NCBI GenBank assembly: GCA_021799355.1
Contig: JAJZAQ010000018.1
Span: 1 to 51,487, forward strand
Direction: 5' to 3'
Length of the DNA stretch: 51,487 nucleotides
DNA from: Pseudomonadota bacterium
Lineage (GTDB): Bacteria; Pseudomonadota; Gammaproteobacteria; Burkholderiales; Burkholderiaceae_C
Within the stretch, counting starts at the first letter, position 1. Each line of letters starts with the position of its first letter. Both the position numbers and the translations under genes were made by a program. Below are positions 41,640 to 49,605 of this stretch, one piece after another. Under the pieces are notes generated by a model. It saw only the letters and a list, made by a program, of their open reading frames with translations. It did no database searches and was not told where the DNA came from.

Positions 41640-41966
41640 ATGCGCTGGGTCACCGTGCTGCTCGTGAGCCTGTTGCTGCTGTTGCAGTGGCCGCTGTGGT
41701 TTGGCGAGCGCAGCTGGTTTGCCGTCCAGCGGCTGGAAAACCAGTTGGCGCAACAAAACCAGGCGAACGCGCAGGCTCAGGCGGAAAACGACCGGCTGGC
41801 GGCGCAGGTGCACGACCTGCAAACCGGGTTGAGCGGCGTGCAGGATCAGGCACGGCGTGAGATGGGGATGGTCAAGCCCGACGAGATTTTTGTGCAGATC
41901 GTGCCGCCGGCCAGCGCGCCCAGCGCACCGGCCAGCATGCCCGTGTCGGCCCCGAGCGCTCAGTGA
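41640..41966 (+). CDS. ftsB: Cell division protein FtsB
   Basis: 108 residues: an N-terminal membrane helix (MRWVTVLLVSLLLLLQWPLWFG), then a coiled coil (ENQLAQQNQANAQAQAENDRLAAQ) and a short periplasmic part (RREMGMVKPDEIFVQ). It bridges FtsL and FtsQ at the divisome. An in-frame GTG at 41616 would add eight residues. The C-terminal Ala/Pro/Ser-rich tail overlaps the convergent hslO by 7 nt. It lies downstream of eno, the common proteobacterial order. Confidence 0.92.
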   Translation: MRWVTVLLVSLLLLLQWPLWFGERSWFAVQRLENQLAQQNQANAQAQAENDRLAAQVHDLQTGLSGVQDQARREMGMVKPDEIFVQIVPPASAPSAPASMPVSAPSAQ

Positions 41967-42901
41967 GGGCGTGAGGCCACCGGCGGCTGCGCCACGGTGT
42001 CGACGAACACCTGCGCGGCGTCCACGGCATCGAAGGCATAACCCTGGCCGCAGAATTCACAGCGCACGTCGATCTCGCCGCGCTCGGCCAGAATGGCAGA
42101 CACCTCCTCGCGGCCGAGCAGGCGCAACATGCCCGCCACCCGCTCGCGCGAGCAGGTGCAATGAAACCGCGGTGACAGCGGCTCGAACACGCGCACGTCG
42201 TCGTCCCAGAACAGCCGACGCAAAATGTCTTCCGGAGGCAGTTCGAGCAGTTCCTGCGAGGTCAGTGTCGCCGCGAGGTGACGGGCGCGGGAAAACGCCT
42301 CCTGCGCCGTCTCGACCGACGACGCGCCCTGGCCTGCTGCCGGCATGCGTTGCAGCAGCAAGCCGCACACCGTTTGCTCACCGCTGGCGAGCCGCAGCAG
42401 CGAATCGATCTGCTCGGATTGCGCCAGATATTGTTCGAGCATCGCCGCCAGCGATGGCAGCGTCTGCCCCTGCGCATCGGTCAGCGCGACGATGCCCTGA
42501 TACGGCTGCATCCCGGACTGGCGGTCGCGCGGGTCGAGGGTGATGGCGCAGCGGCCCTGGCCGTGCAGGTTGACCAACGCTTGCAGCTCGGAGGGCAGAA
42601 CCGCGTCGTCGGGGATGTCGCCGGCCATTTTCGCCGTGGCACGCAAGCCGAAATCGGGCTGGCATTCGGCCACGGCGAGCTTGAGCGGGCCATCGCCCTG
42701 GATTTGCAGGATGAGCGAGCCATCGAACTTGAGACTGCCGGCCATGAGCGCGCTGGCTGCGGCCATCTGCCCGACCAGCGCCGCCACGCCTTGCGGGTAG
42801 CTGCGGCGTTTTTGCAGCTCGGCCCACGTGCTCTCCAGACGCACGAGCACACCGCGCACCTGTCCTGCGCCGAGGATGAATTTGACGAGTTGGTCGCTCA
42901 T
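41960..42901 (-). CDS. hslO: Redox-regulated chaperone Hsp33
   Basis: 313-residue holdase that is activated by oxidative unfolding. The zinc-binding C-terminal switch has the expected [10 protein letters not shown] (CxC) and [12 protein letters not shown] (CxxC) cysteines. The N-terminal domain includes [26 protein letters not shown] and GRCAITLD. Its ATG overlaps the stop of the gamma-carbonic anhydrase gene, so the two are coupled. Confidence 0.96.
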   Translation of the reverse strand: MSDQLVKFILGAGQVRGVLVRLESTWAELQKRRSYPQGVAALVGQMAAASALMAGSLKFDGSLILQIQGDGPLKLAVAECQPDFGLRATAKMAGDIPDDAVLPSELQALVNLHGQGRCAITLDPRDRQSGMQPYQGIVALTDAQGQTLPSLAAMLEQYLAQSEQIDSLLRLASGEQTVCGLLLQRMPAAGQGASSVETAQEAFSRARHLAATLTSQELLELPPEDILRRLFWDDDVRVFEPLSPRFHCTCSRERVAGMLRLLGREEVSAILAERGEIDVRCEFCGQGYAFDAVDAAQVFVDTVAQPPVASRPH

Positions 42902-43425
42902 GGCTGAATCCGCTGCAGGTCCTGGGCAAAGCGCCGCGCGCGCTCGACGTAGTGCTGCGTATTCACCGCCATGGCGGCGATGGCCTCGGCGCTGAGCTCG
43001 CGCACCACCCGCGCGGGTGAGCCCAGAATCAGCACGCCGTCGGGAAACACCTTGCCCTCAGTGACCAGGGCACCGGCGCCGACGAGGCAGTTGCGGCCGA
43101 TCTGCGCACCGTTGAGGATGACCGCCTGGATGCCGATCAGGCTGCCTTCGCCGATGCTGCAGCCATGCAGCATCGCCTGGTGCCCGATGGTCACACGCGC
43201 CCCGACCGTGAGCACGAACCCCGGGTCGGTATGCAGCACGGCGCCATCCTGGACATTGGACTCCTCGCCAATGTCAATCGGCTCGTTGTCGCCGCGCAGC
43301 ACTGCACCGAACCAGACGCTGGCACGCGGCCGCAGGCGCACACGGCCGATGACGTGCGCCCCCGGAGCCACGTAGGCATCGGCAGCGAGGTCGGGCCGCC
43401 ATTGGGCAAATTGGTAAATTGACAT
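42898..43425 (-). CDS. Gamma-class carbonic anhydrase family protein (YrdA/CaiE-like hexapeptide repeat)
   Basis: 175 residues of left-handed beta-helix. Zinc-site residues are in the pattern [11 protein letters not shown] (His), [11 protein letters not shown] (two His), with [10 protein letters not shown] upstream, as in gamma-CA. Whether it hydrates CO2 is unproven for this subgroup. The ATG at 43425 follows a GGAAG-type site, and the gene is divergent from aat with 24 bp between them. Confidence 0.9.
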   Translation of the reverse strand: MSIYQFAQWRPDLAADAYVAPGAHVIGRVRLRPRASVWFGAVLRGDNEPIDIGEESNVQDGAVLHTDPGFVLTVGARVTIGHQAMLHGCSIGEGSLIGIQAVILNGAQIGRNCLVGAGALVTEGKVFPDGVLILGSPARVVRELSAEAIAAMAVNTQHYVERARRFAQDLQRIQP

Positions 43426-43449
43426 GATGTTCGCTTCCTTGCTTGGGCC

Positions 43450-44193
43450 ATGAATTGGCGCATTGCACAACTCGCTCCCGGTGAGGATTTTCCCCCGGTT
43501 TCGCAAGCCCTGCCGGCATTGTCGCCGTTCCCCGGCCTGCTTGCCGTGGGCGCGAGCCTCGATGCCGACACCCTGGAGCGCGCCTACCGTCGCGGCATTT
43601 TCCCCTGGTTCAGTCCGGGGGAGCCGGTTTTGTGGTGGAGCACAGACCCGCGCATGGTGCTGCAACCGCAACGCCTGCGGGTGACACGTTCGCTCAAACA
43701 ATCGGCACGGCGGCTGCTGCGCAACCCGGCGGTACGGCTGCGCATCGACACGGCGTTTGCCCAGGTGATGCAGCAGTGCGGCGCGCAACGTGCAGCCAGC
43801 GGCACATGGATCACCCCGGAGATGCGACGCGCCTACGGCGCACTGCACGCACGTGGCCTGGCGCACAGCTTCGAGCTGTGGGAACACGGCGAACTCAAAG
43901 CCGGGTTGTACGGGGTGTGTATCGGGCGGATGTTCTACGGCGAGTCGATGTTCACCACCATCGCCGACGGCTCCAAAACGCTGTTGATGGCGCTGTGCGG
44001 CTTTTGTCTGCGCAACGACATCGCGCTCATCGACTGCCAGCAGCAAACCGCGTTTCTCGCACAGATGGGCGCGGAACCGATCCCCCGCGCCGACTTCATC
44101 AAGCATGTGGAGCAAACCACGCAACTGCCGCCGGTACCGGGCTGGCAGTATGATGAATCGACCTTCCTCACCGATTGCGCGCGCTGGCTGTGA
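43450..44193 (+). CDS. aat: Leucyl/phenylalanyl-tRNA-protein transferase
   Basis: Adds Leu or Phe to proteins with N-terminal Arg or Lys, marking them for ClpAPS. 247 residues. [65 protein letters not shown] and [17 protein letters not shown] are diagnostic. It is coupled to bpt through a GTGA overlap. Confidence 0.97.
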   Translation: MNWRIAQLAPGEDFPPVSQALPALSPFPGLLAVGASLDADTLERAYRRGIFPWFSPGEPVLWWSTDPRMVLQPQRLRVTRSLKQSARRLLRNPAVRLRIDTAFAQVMQQCGAQRAASGTWITPEMRRAYGALHARGLAHSFELWEHGELKAGLYGVCIGRMFYGESMFTTIADGSKTLLMALCGFCLRNDIALIDCQQQTAFLAQMGAEPIPRADFIKHVEQTTQLPPVPGWQYDESTFLTDCARWL

Positions 44194-44957
44194 CCCATCC
44201 CAAAGAGCTTCCGCTGACCACCCTGCAGTTCTACGCCACGGCAAGTTATCCGTGCAGTTACCTGCCCGGGCGCATGGCGCGGTCGCAGGTGGCCACACCC
44301 AGTCACCTGATCAACGCCGACGTGTACTCCGATCTGGTGCATGCCGGTTTTCGTCGCAGCGGCTTGTTCACCTACCGGCCGCAGTGCGAAGACTGTCAGG
44401 CCTGTCTGCCGATCCGCATCCTGGCGGCGCGGTTTTCTCCCAACCGCGCGCAGCGACGGGCGTGGAAACGCCACGGCAATCTGTGCGTGCGCGTGCTCAA
44501 GCTCGGCTTCATTCCCGAGCATTACCAGCTTTACCTGCGTTACCAGGCCATGCGTCATACCGGCGGCGGCATGGATCAGGACAGCATCGACCAGTATGCG
44601 CAGTTTTTGCTGCAAAGCCGGGTCAATACGCGGCTGGTCGAGTTTCGCGAGCCGCCGGCGCCGGGGGAGCAAAGCGGTGTGCTCAAAATGGTGTCCGTCG
44701 TCGATGTGCTGTCCGACGGTCTGTCAGCCGTCTACACGTTTTTTGAACCCGCAGACCCGGGCAGCAGCTACGGTACCTACAACATCCTGTGGCAGATCGA
44801 ACAGGCCAGGGCGATGCAACTGCCACACGTTTACCTCGGTTACTGGATCGCGCACAGCCGCAAAATGGCCTACAAGTCGCATTTCACGCCGTTCGAAATC
44901 TACCGCGGCGGCCGTTGGTTCGACCCGCTGGCCACCGATGCCGCCCGCAGGGACTGA
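44190..44957 (+). CDS. bpt: Aspartate/glutamate leucyltransferase Bpt
   Basis: Adds Leu to N-terminal Asp or Glu for the bacterial N-degron pathway (arginyltransferase-like fold). 255 residues from GTG at 44190, within the aat stop; a TTG at 44175 is an unlikely alternative. Motifs: [71 protein letters not shown] and [18 protein letters not shown]. Together aat and bpt cover basic and acidic N-degrons. The gene ends 12 nt from convergent lutB. Confidence 0.96.
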   Translation: MTHPKELPLTTLQFYATASYPCSYLPGRMARSQVATPSHLINADVYSDLVHAGFRRSGLFTYRPQCEDCQACLPIRILAARFSPNRAQRRAWKRHGNLCVRVLKLGFIPEHYQLYLRYQAMRHTGGGMDQDSIDQYAQFLLQSRVNTRLVEFREPPAPGEQSGVLKMVSVVDVLSDGLSAVYTFFEPADPGSSYGTYNILWQIEQARAMQLPHVYLGYWIAHSRKMAYKSHFTPFEIYRGGRWFDPLATDAARRD

Positions 44958-44969
44958 CCGCTGCCCTGC

Positions 44970-46409
44970 TCAGGGCTTGGTCACGTCCTGGCCAGACGGT
45001 CGCTGCGCGCTGCGCCGGGCGAACTGCTGCTTGAATGTGGTCTGCGCGGCCACGGGCAAATCCCGGTACGCCGTCCAGCCACCGGCGCCAGGCAGGTGAT
45101 GGATGCGTCGGCGCTGTCCGGCGAGCAGACGCAGCAGCCAGGAGGCCGTTTTCGCCCCCGGACGGTACAGCCACGGGTGGCGGGCGGCGTAACTCCACAG
45201 CCGCAGCGCCCAGCGTTCCATACCCGGACGCAACTGCCGGTCGAACTGCTGCTCGCGCAGCTTGCGCAGCAGATCCGGGAGCGGGATTTTCATCGGGCAG
45301 ACCGCCTGGCATTGCCCGCACAGCGTCGCCGCCTGCGGCAGGTCCTGCGTCTGCGCCAGACCTTGATAGCTCGGCGTGAGCACTGACCCCATCGGCCCGG
45401 GGTAAACCCAGCCATAGGTGTGCCCGCCGACCTTCTGGTACACCGGGCAGTGGTTCATGCACGCGCCGCAGCGGATGCAGCGCAGCATGTCGGCAAACAC
45501 GCTGCCCACCAGACTGCTGCGCCCGCCATCGAGCAGCACGACGTACATCTGCTCCGGCCCGTCGAGGTCGCCCTCGCGTCGCGGCCCGGTCAGCAGCGAA
45601 AAGTAATTGCTGATGGTCTGCCCGGTCGCCGACCGCGGTAGCAAACGCATCACCGCCGCCAGGTCTTCCAGGGTGGGCAGCACCTTTTCGATCCCGGTCA
45701 CCGCCACGTGGACGCGCGGCAGAATGGTGCACATGCCCTCGTTGCCCTCATTGGTCACCAGCGCCACCGAGCCGGTCTCGGCAACCAGGAAATTGCCTCC
45801 GGTGATGCCCATGTCCGCGGACAGAAATTTGGCGCGCAGCACTTCGCGCGCTTCGCGGGTCATCTGGGCGATGTCGGTTTTGCGTGGGGTGTGGTGCGTT
45901 TGGGCGAACAAGTCGGCGATTTCCTCCTTGTCCTTGTGCACCACGGGAGCGATGATGTGTGACGGCGGTTCGTTGCCGTTGATCTGCAAAATGTATTCGC
46001 CCAGATCGGTTTCGGTGACTTGCACTCCCGCGGCGTCCAGTGCCGCGTTCAAACCCATTTCTTCCGAAACCATCGACTTGGTTTTGATCGCCTGCCTGCA
46101 CCCATGCCGACGGGCGATCTGCACCACCAGGTCTGCGGCTTGCTGCGGCGTTTGCGCCCACAACACCGTGGTTCCGCGGCGCCGCGCCTCGGACTCGAAA
46201 CGCTCCAGCCACACATCCAGCGTGCGCAAGGCCACGTTGCGCCGCTTCACCGCCTCGTCACGGATCTGCTCGAATCCGTCGAGCGCCGCGATTGCCGCGG
46301 CACGTCCACTGACGAATTTGGTCGACAGTTTTTTGAGGTTTTGCTGCAGCCGCACGTCGGCCAGTTTTTGCCCGGCCCGGGCTTTGAACAGCATGGTTTG
46401 CGATTGCAT
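44970..46409 (-). CDS. lutB: LutB/LldF-type iron-sulfur protein for lactate oxidation
   Basis: 479 residues. An N-terminal LUD (DUF162) domain (about 60-300) with the KTKSMVSEEMGLN, ISGGNFLVAETGS-like GITGGNFLVAETGSVALVTNEGN and GIEKVLPTLEDLAAVMRLLPRSATGQ blocks. Then two ferredoxin motifs, CIRCGACMNHCPVY and LCGQCQAVCPMKIPL, for [4Fe-4S] clusters. It belongs to the LutABC-type L-lactate dehydrogenase complex. It follows lutA by 3 nt. No LutC is present on either side. Confidence 0.93.
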   Translation of the reverse strand: MQSQTMLFKARAGQKLADVRLQQNLKKLSTKFVSGRAAAIAALDGFEQIRDEAVKRRNVALRTLDVWLERFESEARRRGTTVLWAQTPQQAADLVVQIARRHGCRQAIKTKSMVSEEMGLNAALDAAGVQVTETDLGEYILQINGNEPPSHIIAPVVHKDKEEIADLFAQTHHTPRKTDIAQMTREAREVLRAKFLSADMGITGGNFLVAETGSVALVTNEGNEGMCTILPRVHVAVTGIEKVLPTLEDLAAVMRLLPRSATGQTISNYFSLLTGPRREGDLDGPEQMYVVLLDGGRSSLVGSVFADMLRCIRCGACMNHCPVYQKVGGHTYGWVYPGPMGSVLTPSYQGLAQTQDLPQAATLCGQCQAVCPMKIPLPDLLRKLREQQFDRQLRPGMERWALRLWSYAARHPWLYRPGAKTASWLLRLLAGQRRRIHHLPGAGGWTAYRDLPVAAQTTFKQQFARRSAQRPSGQDVTKP

Positions 46410-46412
46410 CGT

Positions 46413-47144
46413 TCAGGTCTTTCCGGCGAGAACCTCGGCAATGTGCAGCACCTGCGTGCGCTCGTCACCCTGGCGCCGCAGCCGCCCTTCGATCTGCAGC
46501 ATGCAGCCCAGATCGCCCAACACCACGGCGCGTGCACCGCTGGCCTGAATATTGGCGCATTTGTCGTCGGCGATGGCGGCGGAAATGTTGCCGTATTTCA
46601 CCGAAAAAGTGCCGCCGAATCCGCAGCACTGCTCACACTGTTCCATTTCGCGCAGTTGCAGGCCACGAACCAGCGACAGCAGATGACGTGGCTGCTGTTT
46701 GATGCCGAGCTCACGCAGCCCGGAACAGGAATCGTGATACGTCACCTCGCCGTCGAACGTGCCGGGCACCGCGGTCACCGCGGCCACATTGACGAGAAAA
46801 TCGGTCAGCTCGAACAGGCGCGGCTGCATCGCGGTGAAACGTTGCAATAAATCGGGCTGATTGCGCAGCACATCCGGATAGTGTGTCTTGATCGTTCCCA
46901 TGCACGATCCCGACGGTGCGACGACGTAGTCGAACGCTTCGAATTCGTCGATGAATTTTTCCGCGAGCTGCAGCGTGGTGCGGCTGTCGCCCGAGTTATA
47001 GCCCGGCTGCCCGCAGCAGGTCTGCGACATGGGCACGTGCACCTCGAAATGCGCTGCTTCGAGCAACTCGACCGCAGCCATCGGGATGCTTGGCCGCAGC
47101 ACGTCGGCCAGGCAGGTGATGAAAAGTCCGACTCGCTGTTTCAT
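46413..47144 (-). CDS. lutA: LutA/LldE-type cysteine-rich (CCG) protein
   Basis: 243 residues with two CCG domains: SQTCCGQPGYNSGD (about 41-54) and EQCEQCCGFGGTFSVKYG, plus VAPSGSCMGTIK and YHDSCSGLRELGI, which provide heterodisulfide-reductase-like cofactor ligands. Starts MKQRVGLFITCLADVLRPS. No Shine-Dalgarno is seen. A -10-like GATAAT at 47151-47156 ends 6 nt before the ATG, so the message may be leaderless. Divergent from the IclR gene. Confidence 0.93.
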   Translation of the reverse strand: MKQRVGLFITCLADVLRPSIPMAAVELLEAAHFEVHVPMSQTCCGQPGYNSGDSRTTLQLAEKFIDEFEAFDYVVAPSGSCMGTIKTHYPDVLRNQPDLLQRFTAMQPRLFELTDFLVNVAAVTAVPGTFDGEVTYHDSCSGLRELGIKQQPRHLLSLVRGLQLREMEQCEQCCGFGGTFSVKYGNISAAIADDKCANIQASGARAVVLGDLGCMLQIEGRLRRQGDERTQVLHIAEVLAGKT

Positions 47145-47150
47145 GCACGC

Positions 47151-47262
47151 ATTATCGGCCGTTTGTTTTGCGGCTGGCTGACGCCGTGTCTCCCACCGCA
47201 CGGCAGACAGGGTACATTTCCGGTCAGCAAAACGTCGTCCCGGCATATAAAATTATTGCAAT
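47151..47262. promoter_or_regulatory. Divergent lutA / iclR promoter region
   Basis: Minus-strand -10-like GATAAT at 47156-47151 (for lutA) and plus-strand TATAAA at 47246-47251 (for the IclR gene), both very near the start codons; no good -35 was found for either. The perfect palindrome ATTGCAAT (47255-47262) overlaps the IclR start codon and may be part of an operator for autoregulation. Confidence 0.4.
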
Positions 47263-48064
47263 GCAGCAACGCCTCTCCATGCCTTCCAGTGTCCCCCCCG
47301 CGACCGAGGAGCCGGCAATCCAGGTGCTCGGTCGAGCCTTTGCCGTGCTCGACGTCCTGGCGCGCAATCCCGACCCGATGCAGCTCAAAGACATCGGCGC
47401 CGCCACCGGACTGCACCCGTCCACTGCGCACCGCATTCTCAGCGACTTGGTCGTCGGTGGCCTGGTCGAGCGTGTCGATGCCGGGACTTACCGCCTGGGC
47501 ATGCGACTGCTCGAATACGGCAACCTGGTCAAGGCGCGCCTGAGTGTACGCACCGCCGCGCTCGGCCCGATGCGCGAACTGCACCGCCTGACGCATCAAC
47601 CGGTGAATCTGAGCATCCGCCAGGGCGATGAAATCGTCTACATCGAGCGCACCTACAGCGAGTACTCCGGCATGCAGGTCATCCGTTCGGTGGGAGGGCG
47701 TGCGCCGTTGCATTTGACCTCGGTCGGCAAGCTGTTTCTCGCCGCCGACGACGCCCCGCGCGTGCGGGCGTATTGTCTGCGTACCGGGCTTGCCGGCCAG
47801 ACGCGCAACAGCATCACCAACGCGCAGCAGCTCGAACGCGAGCTGAGCAAAGTGCGTGTGGAGGGTTTCGCCCGCGACAACGAAGAACTCGAACCGGGCG
47901 TGCGTTGCATGGCCGCAGGCATTTACGACGACAGCGGCGAGCTCGTCGCCGGTCTGTCGCTTTCCGCCCCCGCGGATCGCTTGATGGAAGACTGGCTGGA
48001 CAAAGTCCAGGCGACGGCACAAAAAATCTCTGCTGCGCTCGGCCACAAAGGGCCCAGACGCTGA
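47261..48064 (+). CDS. IclR-family transcriptional regulator
   Basis: 267 residues from ATG 47261; Met at 47279 is an alternative. N-terminal winged helix (VLGRAFAVLDVLARNPDPMQLKDIGAATGLHPSTAHRILSDLVVGG), then an IclR effector-binding domain (about 95-260) with GRAPLHLTSVGKLFLA and EELEPGVRCMAAGIYDDSGELVAGLSLS. The latter contains the conserved Cys of the effector pocket. It lies divergent to lutAB, which it may control in response to lactate or a related acid; the ligand is not proven. Confidence 0.92.
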   Translation: MQQRLSMPSSVPPATEEPAIQVLGRAFAVLDVLARNPDPMQLKDIGAATGLHPSTAHRILSDLVVGGLVERVDAGTYRLGMRLLEYGNLVKARLSVRTAALGPMRELHRLTHQPVNLSIRQGDEIVYIERTYSEYSGMQVIRSVGGRAPLHLTSVGKLFLAADDAPRVRAYCLRTGLAGQTRNSITNAQQLERELSKVRVEGFARDNEELEPGVRCMAAGIYDDSGELVAGLSLSAPADRLMEDWLDKVQATAQKISAALGHKGPRR

Positions 48065-48094
48065 ACCGCTCGTTCCCGGGCCGCCGCTTCAGGG

Positions 48095-49414
48095 TCAGTT
48101 GCCCGGCTCGATAGTGCGCTCGGCCAGTGCGGTGCGCAGCAAAGCCGGCTGTCGGCGGCGCTGTGCGGCGGTTTCGGCGTCACGCTGCGCCGGGTCGCGC
48201 AACGCATCGAACCCCTTGGCCTGCAGCCAGTTGCGGATGCGCTGGGCATCGCCGAAATGCGAATACCGCCCCCAGGCGTCGAGCAGCACGACAATGATCC
48301 TTCGCCCTTCGAATTGGGTCTGCAGCACCAGACAATGCCCAGCTTCGTTGATGTAACCGGTTTTTTGCAGCAGGATGTCCCAGCCGCGGTTGAATACGAG
48401 GTGGTCGGTGTTGCGGAACTGCAGGGTGCGCGAACCGACATCGACCTCGCTTTGCGGATGCGTGGAAAACTCGCGAATCAGCGGGTAATGATAGGCCGCC
48501 TTGACCAGCAGGGCCAAATCATGCGCGGTCGATTCGTTTTGCGGCGACAGGCCGGTGGGTTCGACATACCGGGTGGAATTCATGCCCAGCGCACGTGCCT
48601 TGGCGTTCATCGCAGCGACGAACGCCGTCAGGCCACCGGGATAGTTTCTCGCCAGGGCATGCGCCGCCCGGTTTTCCGACGACATCAACGCCAGCTTGAG
48701 CAGCTCCTCCCGGCTCAGGCGCGTGCCGGGGCGCAGGCGCGACGAGCTCCATTTCAGCGTATCGATGTCTGCATCAGTGATTTCGATCATTTGATCCATC
48801 GGCTGATGCGCGTCGAGAATGACCGCAGCGGTCATCAGTTTGGTCAGCGAAGCAATCGGCCGCGCCGTATCGGCGTTTTTGCTCAGCAACACCCGATCGG
48901 TGCTTTCGTCGACCACCAGCGCCGAGCCCGAGCGCAGTGACACCGGGTCATCGTTCAGTGCCGTCGATGCGGCCGCGACTTCAAACCGGTCGACGGCCCG
49001 CGCAGACGGCGCGGCAGAGGCGATGCGGGCTGCTTTTACCGGCACTGGCGCCTCGACACGCCGCGTCCGACGGTCGGTGGTCGGCCCGGCCACAGGCCGC
49101 GACGACGGAGTGTGTCTGACGGCAGGCGCTGCCTCTCGTGTTCGCAAAGGCTGCCGCTCGGAACGGAACCTGGGTTGATGACGCGACCGCTGCGCGGTGT
49201 GTTGCTGCGGTTGACTCACTGCGCGGCGCGACACTGCATGCTTGACGGCAGAGGGCCGTTTGACCTGCTGCGTGGTGTGTACGGAGCTCGTGTCTTGCGA
49301 CTTCGCTGGCGTTGCGGCGGCGAGTGCCGGCAAGCTGCAGGCCCACGCCAACAGAAAGAGGGCCCAGTGCAAACCCGGCGGACGAAACACAGCAAAAAAA
49401 TGGGCTGAACGCAT
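48095..49414 (-). CDS. pbpG: D-alanyl-D-alanine endopeptidase, PBP7/PbpG type (peptidase S11)
   Basis: 439 residues. N-terminal signal segment (LHWALFLLAWACSLPALAAA), then a 110-residue Arg/Ser/Pro-rich linker. The S11 domain follows, with PIASLTKLMTAAVIL (SxxK), MSSENRAAHALA (SxN) and LQKTGYINEAGHCLV (KTG), the three penicillin-binding motifs. It probably trims murein cross-links in the periplasm. The ATG at 49414 directly precedes the signal segment. It is convergent with the IclR gene, 30 nt apart. Confidence 0.93.
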   Translation of the reverse strand: MRSAHFFAVFRPPGLHWALFLLAWACSLPALAAATPAKSQDTSSVHTTQQVKRPSAVKHAVSRRAVSQPQQHTAQRSRHQPRFRSERQPLRTREAAPAVRHTPSSRPVAGPTTDRRTRRVEAPVPVKAARIASAAPSARAVDRFEVAAASTALNDDPVSLRSGSALVVDESTDRVLLSKNADTARPIASLTKLMTAAVILDAHQPMDQMIEITDADIDTLKWSSSRLRPGTRLSREELLKLALMSSENRAAHALARNYPGGLTAFVAAMNAKARALGMNSTRYVEPTGLSPQNESTAHDLALLVKAAYHYPLIREFSTHPQSEVDVGSRTLQFRNTDHLVFNRGWDILLQKTGYINEAGHCLVLQTQFEGRRIIVVLLDAWGRYSHFGDAQRIRNWLQAKGFDALRDPAQRDAETAAQRRRQPALLRTALAERTIEPGN

Positions 49415-49471
49415 GACTCTGCCTGGGGCCGTCGTGGAAAAAACCGCGGGCCGCTGCGGGCCCATGGGCGT

Positions 49472-49500
49472 AGCCTAGCAAACGGCTGAAACGGCGGCAA
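49472..49500 (-). promoter_or_regulatory. Candidate pbpG promoter
   Basis: On the minus strand TTGCCG (-35, 49500-49495), 17-bp spacer and TAGGCT (-10, 49477-49472) with an extended TGC before it. It gives a leader of about 55 nt to the ATG at 49414. Confidence 0.4.
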
Positions 49501-49557
49501 GATCAATGTGTTGCTGCCGACATTTCATTCCTGGTCACAAGAGCGCAGGGGAAAACA

Positions 49558-49585
49558 AACGGCCCGCAGCGCACTGCGGGCCGTT
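49558..49585 (-). terminator. Intrinsic terminator downstream of soxB
   Basis: Perfect 12-bp stem AACGGCCCGCAG/CTGCGGGCCGTT with a 4-nt loop, followed on the minus strand by TTTGTTTT. It lies 20 nt after the soxB stop and ends the sox transcript. Confidence 0.88.
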
Positions 49586-49605
49586 GAAGCGGAAAGCGGC
49601 GTCGA

